Origin: Curtobacterium aurantiacum
GTDB taxonomy: Bacteria; Actinomycetota; Actinomycetes; Actinomycetales; Microbacteriaceae
Length of the DNA: 64,000 bases
Assembly (NCBI RefSeq): GCF_018598555.1
Contig: NZ_JAHEWN010000017.1
Location: 1-64,000, forward strand
Direction: 5' to 3'
Shown here: positions 55,441 through 64,000 of the stretch, piece by piece
Layout of the letters: every line of letters starts with the position of its first letter
Position numbering within the stretch: the stretch's first letter is position 1
Translations under genes and position numbers: made by a program
Notes under the pieces: generated by a model
The model's database searches: none
What the model saw: only the letters and a program-made list of their open reading frames with translations
What the model was told of the DNA's origin: nothing

Positions 55441-57423
55441 GTGACCACCGTCGCGCGCGTCGTCCTCGACTCGCCGCTCCCGCAGTTGGACCGTCTGTTC
55501 GACTACCGGGTGCCGGCCGAGCTCGAGGACGACTGCGTCGCGGGGGTCCGCGTGAAGGTGCCGTTGCGCACCGGTGCCCGCATGTCCGACGGGTACGTGG
55601 TCGAGATCGTCACCGAGGGTGAGTACCCGGGGGAACTCAGCCAGATCGAGGCCGTGCTGTCGCCGGTGCCCGTCCTGGCGCCGGAGATCTGGACCCTCGC
55701 GCGCGCCGTCGCCGACCGGGCCGCGGGTGTCGCCTCCGACGTCCTGCGCCTCGCCGTGCCCCCGCGGCAGGTGCGCGCCGAGAAGGCCTGGCTCGCCCGG
55801 GACACCGCGTGGTCGCCCCCGCCGGTGACCGCCCCGCCCGTCACCGGCTACGCCGACGGCGTCCTGGAGGCCGTGGTGACGGAGCACGGACGCGCCGCGG
55901 TCGCCGCCGTGCCCCAGCCCGTGGCGTTGGGTGACGCGGACGAGCCGGTCTGGGTGCCGGGGTGGGCCGCGACGCTCGCCCAGGCTGCCGCGCACACGGT
56001 GGCGGCCGAGCAGTCCGCGGTGATCGCCGTGCCGGACTTCCGCGACGTCATCGACCTCGAGCGTGCCCTGCTCGCCGTGCTGCCACCGGAGCGGGTGGTG
56101 CGGTTCGACGCCAAGCAGACGAACGGGCAGCGCGCGAAGGCCCTGCTGCAGGCCCGCACGCACCCGGTGGTCGCGATCGGCAACCGCACGGCGATGTACG
56201 CGCCGGCGACCGACCTGGGCCTCATCGCGATGTGGGACGACGGCGACGCCTCGTTCATCGAGCAGCGCGCCCCCTACGTGCACACCCGCGACGTCGCGCT
56301 GGTGCGGGCCGCACAGTCCGGTGCCGCGCTGCTGTTCGTGTCACACGCGCGGAGCACGGACGTACAGCGCCTGGTCGAGCTGCACTGGCTGCAGGACGTC
56401 GTGCCGTACCGCGTGAAGACCCCGAAGGTCATCCCCACCGTGCAGCAGACCGGAGCGGAGGGGTTCGCCGCACAGGCGCGCATCCCGAGTTCCGCCTGGC
56501 GAGCCGCGCGCGAGGCCAGCCAGCGCGGTGCCGTCCTGGTGCAGGTCGCGAGCCCGGGCTTCGGCACCGGGTTGGTCTGTGCCGAGTGCGGCGAACGCGC
56601 GCACTGTCGCGTCTGCGGCGGGCCGCTCGGCAGCCCGCACCGCGGCGCCACGCCCCAGTGCCGGTTCTGCGGCGCGCTGGCTGTCGGGTTCCGCTGCCCG
56701 ACGTGCGGCAACGGCACCGTCAAGCCGGTCGGCCAGGGGGCGCAACGGACGGCCGACGAACTCGGGCGCGCGTTCCCGGGCACGCGGATCGTCGTCGCCG
56801 ACGGCTCACGCCCGCTCGACGAGGTCCCCGCCCGCCCGTCCGTGGTGGTCGCCACCCGGGGGGCCGAGCCGTCGGTGCCGGGGGGCTACGCGTGCGTGCT
56901 GCTGCTCGACGGCGAGAAGATGCTCGCCCGCGAAGGGCTGCGCGTGCAGGAGGACGTCCTGCGCTTCTGGACGAACGCCGCGGCGAAGTCGGCTCCCGGC
57001 GCGGAGGTGTACCTGGTCGGGATCGGCGGGCCGCTCGCGTCGGCGATGGCCCTGTGGCGACTCGACGGGCCGGCACACGACGAACTGACCGACCGCCGTG
57101 AGCTGCACTTCCCACCGGCGGTCCGGGTGGCGACGATGACCGGCACCGACGAGGCCGTCACCGCCGCGGTCGAGGCCCTCGGCGACGCCGTCGTCGGTCC
57201 TGTGCTCGGGCCGGTGCCGGTGGAGGACGACGCCCTGCCCGGCACGGTCCGGGCGATCGTGCGGTTCCCGTACGCACACGGGGCGGAGGTCGCGGCGACG
57301 CTGAAGGCCGAGGTCATCCGGCGCTCCTCGACGCGGCGCGTGCTCAAGGGCGGCAACCGCCGACGGGCCGCCCCGACCCTCCGGGTGCGGCTCGACGACG
57401 CGGAGCCGTTCTCCGAGGTCTGA
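55441..57423 (+). CDS. priA: Primosomal protein PriA, probably without helicase activity
   Basis: 660 residues. N-terminal DNA-binding domain (RVVLDSPLPQLDRLFDYRVP), a RecA-like region and a zinc-binding region of CxxC pairs (CAECG, CRVCG, CRFCG, CPTCG around residues 380-425). The Walker A GxGKT is missing: the stretch after AAEQSAVIAVPDFRD lacks it. The DEEH box reads MWDDGDASF. Loss of these motifs is known for actinobacterial PriA homologues. GTG start after metK; metK-priA-fmt is conserved. Confidence 0.92.
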   Translation: MTTVARVVLDSPLPQLDRLFDYRVPAELEDDCVAGVRVKVPLRTGARMSDGYVVEIVTEGEYPGELSQIEAVLSPVPVLAPEIWTLARAVADRAAGVASDVLRLAVPPRQVRAEKAWLARDTAWSPPPVTAPPVTGYADGVLEAVVTEHGRAAVAAVPQPVALGDADEPVWVPGWAATLAQAAAHTVAAEQSAVIAVPDFRDVIDLERALLAVLPPERVVRFDAKQTNGQRAKALLQARTHPVVAIGNRTAMYAPATDLGLIAMWDDGDASFIEQRAPYVHTRDVALVRAAQSGAALLFVSHARSTDVQRLVELHWLQDVVPYRVKTPKVIPTVQQTGAEGFAAQARIPSSAWRAAREASQRGAVLVQVASPGFGTGLVCAECGERAHCRVCGGPLGSPHRGATPQCRFCGALAVGFRCPTCGNGTVKPVGQGAQRTADELGRAFPGTRIVVADGSRPLDEVPARPSVVVATRGAEPSVPGGYACVLLLDGEKMLAREGLRVQEDVLRFWTNAAAKSAPGAEVYLVGIGGPLASAMALWRLDGPAHDELTDRRELHFPPAVRVATMTGTDEAVTAAVEALGDAVVGPVLGPVPVEDDALPGTVRAIVRFPYAHGAEVAATLKAEVIRRSSTRRVLKGGNRRRAAPTLRVRLDDAEPFSEV

Positions 57424-57463
57424 GCCGGCCGGTCCCGCGTGGGCCCGATTGCTGCCCGACGCA

Positions 57464-57505
57464 GAACGACACCGTCGACGTCGTGCGACGTCGGCGGTGT
57501 CGTTC
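57464..57505. terminator. Bidirectional terminator after priA
   Basis: A 20-bp stem with one G-T pair (GAACGACACCGTCGACGTCG against CGACGTCGGCGGTGTCGTTC) around TG, between the convergent priA and DUF4383 genes. Two ATTGCTGC direct repeats flank it (57448, 57519). Confidence 0.8.
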
Positions 57506-57546
57506 GGGGTCTGCCGCATTGCTGCGACAGGGGATGTGCGGAAGCG

Positions 57547-58002
57547 TCAGGCGTTGGCCGGCCGACGGCGTTCGCGCGGCAGCACGACGCCGAGGGCGAC
57601 CATGCCGATGGCGAGCACGAGGTGCAGCCAGTTGTCGGCGTTGTTCAGCGGCACGAAGTTCGCACCCGAGCTGTGGCCGGCGGTGAACAGGCCGTAGATC
57701 CACAGGACGAAGTAGACGATCCCGCCGATCACGAGGTACATCCGCGAGCCCGAGGCACGGGCGGCGGCGAGCAGGCCGACGACGCCGAACAGCAGGTGCA
57801 CGATGTTGTGCAGGACCGACACCTGGAAGATGCCGAGCAGCATCGCCATCGACTCGTGCCCGGCCCCGGCCAGGTCGCCCGTGGTGATGCCGGGGATGAA
57901 CCCGGCGATCCCGACGAGCAGGAACACGATGCCGACCACGAGGGCGGCCTTCTGGACGGACGAACCGGCGTAGCGGTTGGTGGCGGTGGTGACGTCGCTC
58001 AT
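57547..58002 (-). CDS. DUF4383 four-helix membrane protein
   Basis: 151 residues, four transmembrane helices: QKAALVVGIVFLLVGIAGFI, IVHLLFGVVGLLAAARA, MYLVIGGIVYFVLWIYGLF and NWLHLVLAIGMVALGVVL, with the NxxDNxLH-type loop (PLNNADNWLHL) typical of DUF4383. Function unknown. ATG after CAGGAGACACC; overlaps the stop of the preceding minus-strand gene by 4 bases. Confidence 0.87.
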   Translation of the reverse strand: MSDVTTATNRYAGSSVQKAALVVGIVFLLVGIAGFIPGITTGDLAGAGHESMAMLLGIFQVSVLHNIVHLLFGVVGLLAAARASGSRMYLVIGGIVYFVLWIYGLFTAGHSSGANFVPLNNADNWLHLVLAIGMVALGVVLPRERRRPANA

Positions 58003-58331
58003 GGTGTCTCCTGGACGGGATTGGTGGGCGTGCCGTGCGATGGCGGGTTGATCTTCGGTCCGGCGGTCGCCGGGGTCACAGCCGAGGGGGACGATGCCCC
58101 CACGGACACTTCGGGCAGGTGCTCCGGAACGGAACCGGTCGGTTCCGCACCGCCGTCGATTGCATCGATCCGGTGGCGGATCCGTTCCAGCACCGGCAAC
58201 CGTGCGCCGTGGGCGCTCTCGTGGTCGAGCAGCACCCGGAGCTGCTCGCGGTCGAGCGCCGTCAGGTGCTCGGTCAGGTTGCCGAGCGGGACGTGGTCGA
58301 AGTCCGGTATCGGGAGTTCTCGGTCGGTCAT
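57999..58331 (-). CDS. Conserved hypothetical helical protein
   Basis: 110 residues. A compact N-terminal segment (LPIPDFDHVPLGNLTEHLTA, then LDREQLRVLLDHESAHGARLPVLERIRHRID) has the look of a small actinobacterial helical domain often seen before an acidic or Pro-rich tail; the remaining half here is Ser/Pro/Thr-rich. No function known. The ATG at 58331 follows AAGGAGCACC; its stop overlaps the DUF4383 ATG. Confidence 0.72.
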   Translation of the reverse strand: MTDRELPIPDFDHVPLGNLTEHLTALDREQLRVLLDHESAHGARLPVLERIRHRIDAIDGGAEPTGSVPEHLPEVSVGASSPSAVTPATAGPKINPPSHGTPTNPVQETP

Positions 58332-58465
58332 GGTGCTCCTTCCGTCGATGCAGCCAGAACGTACGCAGCCCGCGCTCTGCCGGCGCACAGGATGAGTCTG
58401 CCGCCGCGCGCTCCGGACAGATGTGCGGAGCGGGGCGGTCCCGTCGACGTGGGAAGATCGAACCC

Positions 58466-59398
58466 ATGCGTCTCGTCGTCGCCGGCAGCCCCGCTGCGGC
58501 CGTCCCCACCCTCCGCCGTCTGGCGGCGTCCGACCACGAGATCGTCGCGGTGCTCACGCGGCCGGCCACCCCGCAGGGCCGCAAGCGCGTCCTCACCCCG
58601 ACCCCGGTGGCCGTCGTCGCCACGGAGCTCGGACTGCCGGTGGTCGAGGCCTCGCGTGTCGACGAAGGCGTCACCGCGCGGATCGCGGAACTCGACGTCG
58701 ACCTCGGCGTGATCGTCGCCTACGGCGCACTGCTCCGCCGCCCCGCCCTCGATGCCCCACGGCACGGCTGGATCAACCTGCACTTCTCCGACCTGCCGGC
58801 GTACCGCGGTGCGGCTCCCGTGCAGCGTGCGGTGATGGCCGGCGACGCCCGGACGGCCGCGACGGTCTTCCAGCTGGTCGAGGCGCTCGACGCCGGCCCG
58901 GTCTACGCCGCGCGCCCGTTCGCCATCGACCCGGAGGCGACCTCGGGCGAGGTCCTCGCCGCGATGGCCGAGGTCGGTGCCGACGTGGTCGCCGACGTCG
59001 TCGACGGCATCGCCGCCGGCACCGCCGTCGCGACCGAGCAGTCCGGCGAGCCGACCCTCGCCCCGAAGCTCACGATCGACGACGGCCGCATCGACTTCGC
59101 CGCGCCCGCCGACACCGTGCACGCGCGGCTGCGCGGCGTCACGCCCGAGCCCGGCGCCTACGCCCACCTGGGCGAGACCCGCGTGAAGCTGCTCCGCAGC
59201 AACCGACCGGGAGGCACGGGGGACCCCGCCCCGTCGCTCGCGCCCGGCGCACTCGCACTCCACGGCGGTCGGCTGCTGGTCGGGACCGCCGACACCCCGC
59301 TGGTGCTGCTCGAGGTGCAGCCCGCCGGCAAGAAGGCGATGGACGCTGCCGCCTGGGCCCGTGGCCTCGGCGAACTGGACGGGAAGGTCCTCGCATGA
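58466..59398 (+). CDS. fmt: Methionyl-tRNA formyltransferase
   Basis: 310 residues; formylates initiator Met-tRNA using 10-formyl-THF. VVAGSPAAAVPTLRRL start, VIVAYGALLRRPAL near 91, WINLHFSDLPAYRGAAPVQRAV near 106 with the NxHxSxLPxYRGxxP signature read here with F for a usual small residue, and a C-terminal OB-like domain. def, often upstream, is not here. ATG overlaps nothing upstream; stop overlaps rsmB ATG. Confidence 0.95.
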   Translation: MRLVVAGSPAAAVPTLRRLAASDHEIVAVLTRPATPQGRKRVLTPTPVAVVATELGLPVVEASRVDEGVTARIAELDVDLGVIVAYGALLRRPALDAPRHGWINLHFSDLPAYRGAAPVQRAVMAGDARTAATVFQLVEALDAGPVYAARPFAIDPEATSGEVLAAMAEVGADVVADVVDGIAAGTAVATEQSGEPTLAPKLTIDDGRIDFAAPADTVHARLRGVTPEPGAYAHLGETRVKLLRSNRPGGTGDPAPSLAPGALALHGGRLLVGTADTPLVLLEVQPAGKKAMDAAAWARGLGELDGKVLA

Positions 59399-60963
59399 GC
59401 CCCCAGACGAAGCCCCAGGGTGCCCGCCGCGGGCCCCGACCCGTGAGCGCCCGCCGGGTCGCGTTCGACGTGCTCCGCGCCGTGCAGGTGGACGACGCCT
59501 ACGCGAACCTGCTGCTGCCGACGCGTATCCGACGCGCCGGGCTCACCGCCCGCGACGCCGGGTTCGCGACCGAGCTCACCTACGGATCGATCCGGATGCT
59601 CGGTCGGTACGACGTGATCATCGCCCTCGCATCCGGTCGTCGTGCCGAGAACATCGAGGCGGACGTGCTCGACGTGATGCGCCTCGGTGCGCACCAGCTG
59701 CTCGCCATGCGCACGCCGACGCACGCCGCCGTCGACGCCACGGTCGAGCTCGCCCGCGAGGTCGGTGCCCGCCGCGCCACCGGGTTCGTCAACGCGGTGA
59801 TGCGCAAGATCGCCGCCCGCACCGACGAGGAGTGGGACGCCCTGATCACCGAGGGCCGGGCCGGTGACGCCCTGCTCGCCACCCGCTGGTCGCACCCGGT
59901 CTGGGTCGTCTCGGCACTCCGCGACGCCCTGGCCGCCGAACGCTCCCGCGACGAGCTCGCCGCCCTGCTCGCCGCCGACAACGCCGCGCCCCGGGTGCAG
60001 CTCGCGGCCCTGCCCGGACTCGCCACCGACGAGGACATCGCCACCGCGACCGCCCGCACCGCCCCGGACGGCGACACCGACGCCGCGTTCGCCGACGCGA
60101 CCGGTGCGGACGACGTGCCCGCGGCCCTGGTGCCGGCCGACGACGAACCGGAGGCCGACGGCGCGACGGGCACCGTGCCTCCCGTCCGGACCAGCGAGCC
60201 CGTCCTGCAGGCGGACGCCGCGCCGGTGTCGCCCGTCGGCATCCGCGGCATCAGCGGCGACCCGGCGCGCGTGCCGGGCGTCGCCGCCGGACGCCTGCGC
60301 GTGCAGGACGAGGGGTCACAGCTCGCCGCGCTGGCGCTCAGTCGCTCGTCTGCGGTGCGCGCGGGGGAGCGGTGGCTCGACATGTGCGCCGGCCCCGGTG
60401 GGAAGGCCGCGCTGCTCGCCGCCGAGGCGCAGCAGGGCGGCGCGACCCTGGTCGCCAACGAACTCGTGCCGGCCCGGGCCGGACTCGTGCGGAACGCCCT
60501 CGGCGTGTTCGGCGACCACGTGCGGGTCGTGGAGGGCGACGCGCGTCGGTACGGACGCGACGGCACCGGTATGACCTTCGACCGCATCCTGCTCGACGCC
60601 CCGTGCACCGGGCTCGGCGCGCTGCGGCGCCGGCCGGAGGCGCGCTGGCGGAAGCTCCCCGAGGACGTCGAGGAGCTCGCAGCCCTGCAGACCGAACTGC
60701 TCGACGCCGCCGTCCGGGTGCTCGCGCCGGGCGGGACGCTCGCGTACGTGACGTGCTCGCCGCACCTGGCCGAGACCCGCGGGCAGGTGGACGCCCTGAT
60801 GGGGCGGCACGGCGACCGGCTCGAGCAGCTCGACACCGCGACGATCGTCCGTGGCGTCGCCGCACGCGACCCCGAGGTCGCGGACGGTGCCACCGCGCAG
60901 CTCTGGCCGCACCGCATCGGGACGGACGCGATGTTCATCGCGCTGTTCCGTCGCGTCGACTGA
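59395..60963 (+). CDS. rsmB: 16S rRNA m5C967 methyltransferase RsmB
   Basis: 522 residues, longer than usual (about 430-480). N-terminal NusB-like domain (SARRVAFDVLRAVQVDDAYANLLLP), SAM-binding domain with DMCAGPGGKAALLA near 329, LDAPCTGLGALRRRPEARW near 400 and the catalytic YVTCSPHLAETR near 450. The extra length is an Ala/Asp/Pro-rich acidic stretch at about 222-283 between domains. ATG overlaps the fmt stop. Confidence 0.95.
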   Translation: MSPQTKPQGARRGPRPVSARRVAFDVLRAVQVDDAYANLLLPTRIRRAGLTARDAGFATELTYGSIRMLGRYDVIIALASGRRAENIEADVLDVMRLGAHQLLAMRTPTHAAVDATVELAREVGARRATGFVNAVMRKIAARTDEEWDALITEGRAGDALLATRWSHPVWVVSALRDALAAERSRDELAALLAADNAAPRVQLAALPGLATDEDIATATARTAPDGDTDAAFADATGADDVPAALVPADDEPEADGATGTVPPVRTSEPVLQADAAPVSPVGIRGISGDPARVPGVAAGRLRVQDEGSQLAALALSRSSAVRAGERWLDMCAGPGGKAALLAAEAQQGGATLVANELVPARAGLVRNALGVFGDHVRVVEGDARRYGRDGTGMTFDRILLDAPCTGLGALRRRPEARWRKLPEDVEELAALQTELLDAAVRVLAPGGTLAYVTCSPHLAETRGQVDALMGRHGDRLEQLDTATIVRGVAARDPEVADGATAQLWPHRIGTDAMFIALFRRVD

Positions 60964-60990
60964 GGCGCGGGGCCTCCAGCGGCACGCCGG

Positions 60991-60996
60991 TAAGCT
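60991..60996 (+). promoter_or_regulatory. -10 box of rpe
   Basis: TAAGCT with a 6-base gap to GTG 61003. Confidence 0.6.
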
Positions 60997-61002
60997 TGCC
61001 CG

Positions 61003-61662
61003 GTGACGATCCGCATCTCGCCGAGCATCCTGTCCGCCGACTTCGCGAACCTCGAGCGCGAACTCCAGCGCATCGAGACCGCTGACCTGGTGCACGTCGA
61101 CGTGATGGACAACCACTTCGTGCCGAACCTCACGCTCGGGCTGCCGATCGTGCAGCGTCTGCAGCAGGTGTCGCCGGTGCCGCTCGACGTGCACCTGATG
61201 ATCACCGACGCCGACTCCGAGGCGCCGAAGTACGCCGAGACCGGTGCGTCGAGCGTCACGTTCCACTTCGAGGCCGCCGACGACCCGGTGGCGACCGCCG
61301 CCGCGATCCGGTCGAACGGTGCCCGTGCGGCCGTCGCCGTGAAGCCCGGCACCCCGATCACGCAGGTGCTGCACCACCTCGACGCCTACGACATGATCCT
61401 GCTGATGACCGTCGAGCCCGGGTTCGGCGGCCAGTCCTTCATGCCGTCCGTGATGCCGAAGCTCGCCGACGCCCGTGCCGCGGTCGACGCCTCGGGGCTC
61501 GACGTCTGGCTCGAGGTGGACGGCGGCATCGCGGTCGACACCGTGCCCGAGGCCGTGCGGAGCGGTGCCGACACGCTGGTCGCGGGCTCAGCGGTGTACG
61601 GCGGCGAGCCCGCCGCGCGCATCGCCGACCTGCGCGAAGCCGCCGCCCGGGCACGCTCGTGA
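61003..61662 (+). CDS. rpe: Ribulose-phosphate 3-epimerase
   Basis: 219-residue TIM barrel of the pentose phosphate pathway (ribulose 5-P to xylulose 5-P). [45 protein letters not shown] and VDGGI are all present, with the metal-binding His/Asp residues. GTG start, leaderless. It adjoins hisE, as in related genomes. Confidence 0.97.
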   Translation: MTIRISPSILSADFANLERELQRIETADLVHVDVMDNHFVPNLTLGLPIVQRLQQVSPVPLDVHLMITDADSEAPKYAETGASSVTFHFEAADDPVATAAAIRSNGARAAVAVKPGTPITQVLHHLDAYDMILLMTVEPGFGGQSFMPSVMPKLADARAAVDASGLDVWLEVDGGIAVDTVPEAVRSGADTLVAGSAVYGGEPAARIADLREAAARARS

Positions 61663-61750
61663 CCGGGGGAGCGCCGGACGGAACCGGCGTCACCGAGGCG
61701 ACCACCGCCTCCCGTCCGGACGGTGCGTCGGAAGCGTCAGCGGAGACCGG

Positions 61751-61756
61751 TAGCCT
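61751..61756 (+). promoter_or_regulatory. -10 box of hisE
   Basis: TAGCCT with a 7-base gap to GTG 61764. The 101 bases from the rpe stop also hold CCGTCCGGACGG, a perfect 12-bp palindrome (61712-61723). Confidence 0.55.
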
Positions 61757-61763
61757 GGTGAGC

Positions 61764-62027
61764 GTGAAGACGTTCGACGACCTGTTCCAGGAGCTGACCG
61801 AGAAGGCGCAGACGCGCCCCGAGGGCTCCGGCACCGTCGCCGAACTGGACGCCGGCGTGCACCAGATCGGCAAGAAGATCGTGGAAGAAGCCGCCGAGGT
61901 CTGGATGGCGGCCGAGTACGAGGGCGACGAGCGCACCTCGGAGGAGATCTCGCAGCTGATCTACCACCTCCAGGTCCTCATGGTCGCCAAGGGACTCACC
62001 CCGGCGGACGTCTGGCGACATCTGTAG
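61764..62027 (+). CDS. hisE: Phosphoribosyl-ATP pyrophosphatase
   Basis: 87 residues, the normal size; second step of histidine synthesis. [34 protein letters not shown] (the E-rich MazG-like metal site) and [17 protein letters not shown] 61764 is taken because the frame open from 61659 contains the -10 box and low-complexity sequence. hisG follows after 58 bases. Confidence 0.95.
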   Translation: MKTFDDLFQELTEKAQTRPEGSGTVAELDAGVHQIGKKIVEEAAEVWMAAEYEGDERTSEEISQLIYHLQVLMVAKGLTPADVWRHL

Positions 62028-62085
62028 GAAGCGCCGCCCGGCGCACCCACCACCGCCGACGACCCCACAGAAAGCAGACCCCCTG

Positions 62086-62925
62086 ATGCTCCGCATCGCC
62101 GTGCCCAACAAGGGTTCCCTGTCCGAGACCGCGTCCGACATGCTGCGGGAGGCCGGGTACGCCGGCCGCCGCGACCCGAAGGCGCTGCACCTGCTCGACG
62201 AGCGCAACGGCGTCGAGTTCTTCTTCCTCCGTCCCCGCGACATCGCAACCTACGTCGGGTCCGGCGCACTCGACGTCGGCGTCACCGGCCGCGACCTGCT
62301 GCTCGACTCCGGGTCCGAGGCGCACGAGGTCGACGCGCTCGGATTCGCGGACTCCACCTTCCGCTTCGCCGGCATCCCCGGTCGGTTCGCCTCGCTGCAG
62401 GATCTCGACGGAGTGCGGGTGGCGACGAGCTACCCCGGCCTCGTCGGTGCGTTCCTCGCCGAGCACGGCGTCACCGCGACGCTCGTCAAGCTCGACGGCG
62501 CGGTCGAGAGCGCCGTGCGGCTCGGGGTCGCCGACGCCGTGGCCGACGTCGTGTCGACGGGCAGCACGCTGCGGCAGGCCGGGCTCGAGATCTTCGGCCC
62601 GGTGATCCTCGAGTCGACCGCGGTGCTCGTCTCCACCGACGAGACCATCCCCGGCATCGACGTCCTGCGCCGACGGCTCCAGGGCGTGCTCGTCGCGCGT
62701 GGCTACGTGATGCTCGACTACGACGTCCCCACGGCCCTGCTCGAGCAGGCGACCGCGGTGGCCTCCGGCATCGAGTCGCCGACGGTCTCGCCGCTGCACG
62801 ACCGCGACTGGGCGGCCGTCCGCGTGATGATCCCGCGCGACGACGCAAACCTCATCATGGACGCGCTCTACGACCTCGGCGCCCGGGCGATCCTCGTCAG
62901 CCCGATCCACGCCGCACGCCTGTGA
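62086..62925 (+). CDS. hisG: ATP phosphoribosyltransferase, long form
   Basis: 279 residues, the long form with a C-terminal regulatory ACT-like domain for histidine feedback. [24 protein letters not shown] start; [10 protein letters not shown] near 65; [10 protein letters not shown] near 110; [18 protein letters not shown], the PRPP loop, near 150-165. First enzyme of histidine synthesis. hisF overlaps its stop by 4 bases. Confidence 0.96.
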   Translation: MLRIAVPNKGSLSETASDMLREAGYAGRRDPKALHLLDERNGVEFFFLRPRDIATYVGSGALDVGVTGRDLLLDSGSEAHEVDALGFADSTFRFAGIPGRFASLQDLDGVRVATSYPGLVGAFLAEHGVTATLVKLDGAVESAVRLGVADAVADVVSTGSTLRQAGLEIFGPVILESTAVLVSTDETIPGIDVLRRRLQGVLVARGYVMLDYDVPTALLEQATAVASGIESPTVSPLHDRDWAAVRVMIPRDDANLIMDALYDLGARAILVSPIHAARL

Positions 62926-63719
62926 CCGCCGCGTCCGGCGCCGGCCCCGCCACGTCCGGCGGCGTGTCGGTCCGGGTCATCCCGTGCCTCGACGTCAAGG
63001 GCGGCCGGGTCGTCAAGGGCGTCAACTTCCTCGACCTGCAGGACGCCGGTGACCCGGTCGAGCTCGCGGCGCGGTACTACGAGCAGGGTGCCGACGAGCT
63101 GACCTTCCTCGATGTCGGCGCCACGGTCGAGAACCGCGCCACGATGTACGACACCGTCACCCGGACGGCCGAGCAGGTCTTCATCCCGCTCACCGTCGGC
63201 GGCGGGGTCCGCAGCGTCGACGACGTCGCACGGCTGCAGCAGTGCGGCGCGGACAAGATCGGCGTGAACAGCGCCGCCATCGCCCGCCACGAACTCATCG
63301 GCGAGATCGCCGACCGGTTCGGTGCGCAGGCCGTCGTGCTCTCGCTCGACGTCAAGCGGTCCGACCGGATGCCCTCGGGCTTCGTGGTCACCACGCACGG
63401 CGGTCGGACCGAGTCCGACCTCGACGCGATCGCCTGGGCGCGCGAGGCCGTCGAGCGGGGTGCGGGGGAGCTGCTCGTCAACTCCATCGACGCCGACGGC
63501 ACGAAGAACGGGTTCGACCTCGAACTGGTGGCCGCGGTGCGCGCCGTGTCGTCCGTCCCGGTGATCGCCTCGGGAGGCGCGGGTCGCGTCGAGCACTTCG
63601 CCCCGGCCGTCGACGCGGGTGCGGATGCCGTCCTCGCAGCCAGCGTCTTCCACCGCGGCGAGATGACCGTGGGGGACGTCAAGGCCGCGCTCCGCGCGAC
63701 CGGCCACGCCGTCCGCTGA
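62922..63719 (+). CDS. hisF: Imidazole glycerol phosphate synthase cyclase subunit
   Basis: 265-residue TIM barrel. [20 protein letters not shown] with the first catalytic Asp, [33 protein letters not shown], and [18 protein letters not shown] with the second Asp. It adds a 12-residue N-terminal Ala/Gly leader. Needs HisH, which is not in this window. GTG overlaps hisG by 4 bases. Confidence 0.96.
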   Translation: MTAASGAGPATSGGVSVRVIPCLDVKGGRVVKGVNFLDLQDAGDPVELAARYYEQGADELTFLDVGATVENRATMYDTVTRTAEQVFIPLTVGGGVRSVDDVARLQQCGADKIGVNSAAIARHELIGEIADRFGAQAVVLSLDVKRSDRMPSGFVVTTHGGRTESDLDAIAWAREAVERGAGELLVNSIDADGTKNGFDLELVAAVRAVSSVPVIASGGAGRVEHFAPAVDAGADAVLAASVFHRGEMTVGDVKAALRATGHAVR

Positions 63720-63729
63720 TCCGCCGCCG

Positions 63730-63735
63730 TAGGCT
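63730..63735 (+). promoter_or_regulatory. -10-like box of hisI
   Basis: TAGGCT followed directly by AGGAG (63736-63740) and ATG 63745. Either a promoter or simply the hisI ribosome binding site context. Confidence 0.4.
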
Positions 63736-63744
63736 AGGAGTCTC

Positions 63745-64000
63745 ATGACCGACAGCACCAGCACCGACACCGAGGCGGTCCTCGACCGCGCACGCTTCGG
63801 TGCGGACGGCCTGCTCCCCGCCATCGTGCAGGAGGAATCGTCGAAGGACGTCCTCATGCTCGGGTACATGGACCGGGAAGCCCTCCGCCGCACCCTCACC
63901 GAGGGCCGCGTGACCTTCTGGTCGCGGTCGCGGAACGAGTACTGGCGGAAGGGCGACACGTCGGGACACGCCCAGTACGTCCGCGGTGCCGCGCTCGACT
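63745..64000 (+). CDS. hisI: Phosphoribosyl-AMP cyclohydrolase, start of gene
   Basis: 85 codons run off the window end, so the gene is partial. After a Thr/Ser-rich leader the sequence reads LLPAIVQEESSKDVLMLGYMDREALRRT and VTFWSRSRNEYWRKGDTSGH, diagnostic for HisI. The metal-binding Cys residues lie beyond the edge. Third step of histidine synthesis, following hisE function. ATG after AGGAG. Confidence 0.93.
   Translation, partial: MTDSTSTDTEAVLDRARFGADGLLPAIVQEESSKDVLMLGYMDREALRRTLTEGRVTFWSRSRNEYWRKGDTSGHAQYVRGAALD

Noticed and set aside
1-64000. tRNA, rRNA or insertion sequence
   Set aside because: No T-loop/acceptor patterns, rRNA segments, transposase genes or long terminal inverted repeats with target duplications were seen in the gaps between genes; a tRNAscan and ISfinder search would settle it.

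Overview
The window is very GC-rich, densely packed chromosomal DNA. Most genes are on the + strand, GTG starts are common, and many neighbours overlap by 4 bases (ATGA or GTGA) or by 1 base. Gene order points to an actinobacterium. Examples are dxr-rip1-ispG, nusA-ylxR-infB-rbfA-truB, aroC-aroK-aroB, efp-nusB, the pyrR-pyrB-pyrC-carA-carB-pyrF operon with its small membrane gene, and mihF/gmk-rpoZ-metK-priA-fmt-rsmB-rpe. The style and protein sequences best fit Microbacteriaceae, possibly Curtobacterium; that is an inference, because no 16S gene is present. I see no rRNA, tRNA, CRISPR, prophage, plasmid or insertion sequence. This is housekeeping chromosome, and the interest lies in regulatory detail, unusual protein architecture and repeats.

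Layout. 1-7.7 kb: an envelope-type cluster of MoxR ATPase, DUF58 protein, transglutaminase-like membrane protein, zinc-ribbon/FHA protein and an unknown membrane protein. 7.7-10.3 kb: asparaginase (-), OsmC protein and an FKBP lipoprotein. 10.3-16.1 kb: the MEP isoprenoid genes dxr and ispG with the rip1 protease, split by an NCS1 permease/isochorismatase pair. 16.1-16.66 kb: an unusual noncoding repeat array. 16.7-27.7 kb: proS and the nusA-infB translation cluster through truB and ribF, with mutY (-) and a degenerate uridine-kinase-like gene inserted. 27.8-30 kb: DUF349 and cyclophilin genes (-). 30-37.5 kb: rarA, rpsD with a long leader, alaS, ruvX, mltG. 37.5-43 kb: aroC-aroK-aroB, two small minus-strand genes and an ABC1/UbiB-type kinase. 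43-53 kb: efp, nusB and the full set of UMP genes except pyrD. 53-61 kb: a mihF-gmk fusion, rpoZ, metK, priA, two small minus-strand genes, fmt, rsmB. 61-64 kb: rpe, hisE-hisG-hisF and the start of hisI.

How the genes work together. Three pathways are largely represented: pyrimidine synthesis (PyrR-regulated), the end of the shikimate pathway, and parts of histidine and isoprenoid synthesis. Translation is covered by proS, alaS, infB, rbfA, truB, efp, rpsD, fmt and rsmB, and transcription factors by nusA, nusB and rpoZ. About fourteen start codons lie only 6-7 bases after an nAnnnT -10 box, which implies widespread leaderless mRNAs. By contrast nusA, rpsD, efp and pyrR have longer leaders, some with structure.

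The most notable observations are: a pair of symmetric palindromic elements 196 bp apart upstream of proS; the fusion of an actinobacterial IHF-type DNA-binding domain to guanylate kinase; a PyrR binding loop beside the pyrR ribosome binding site; overlapping divergent -10 boxes at mutY; a uridine-kinase homologue without its P-loop; and a hairpin covering the infB ribosome binding site.
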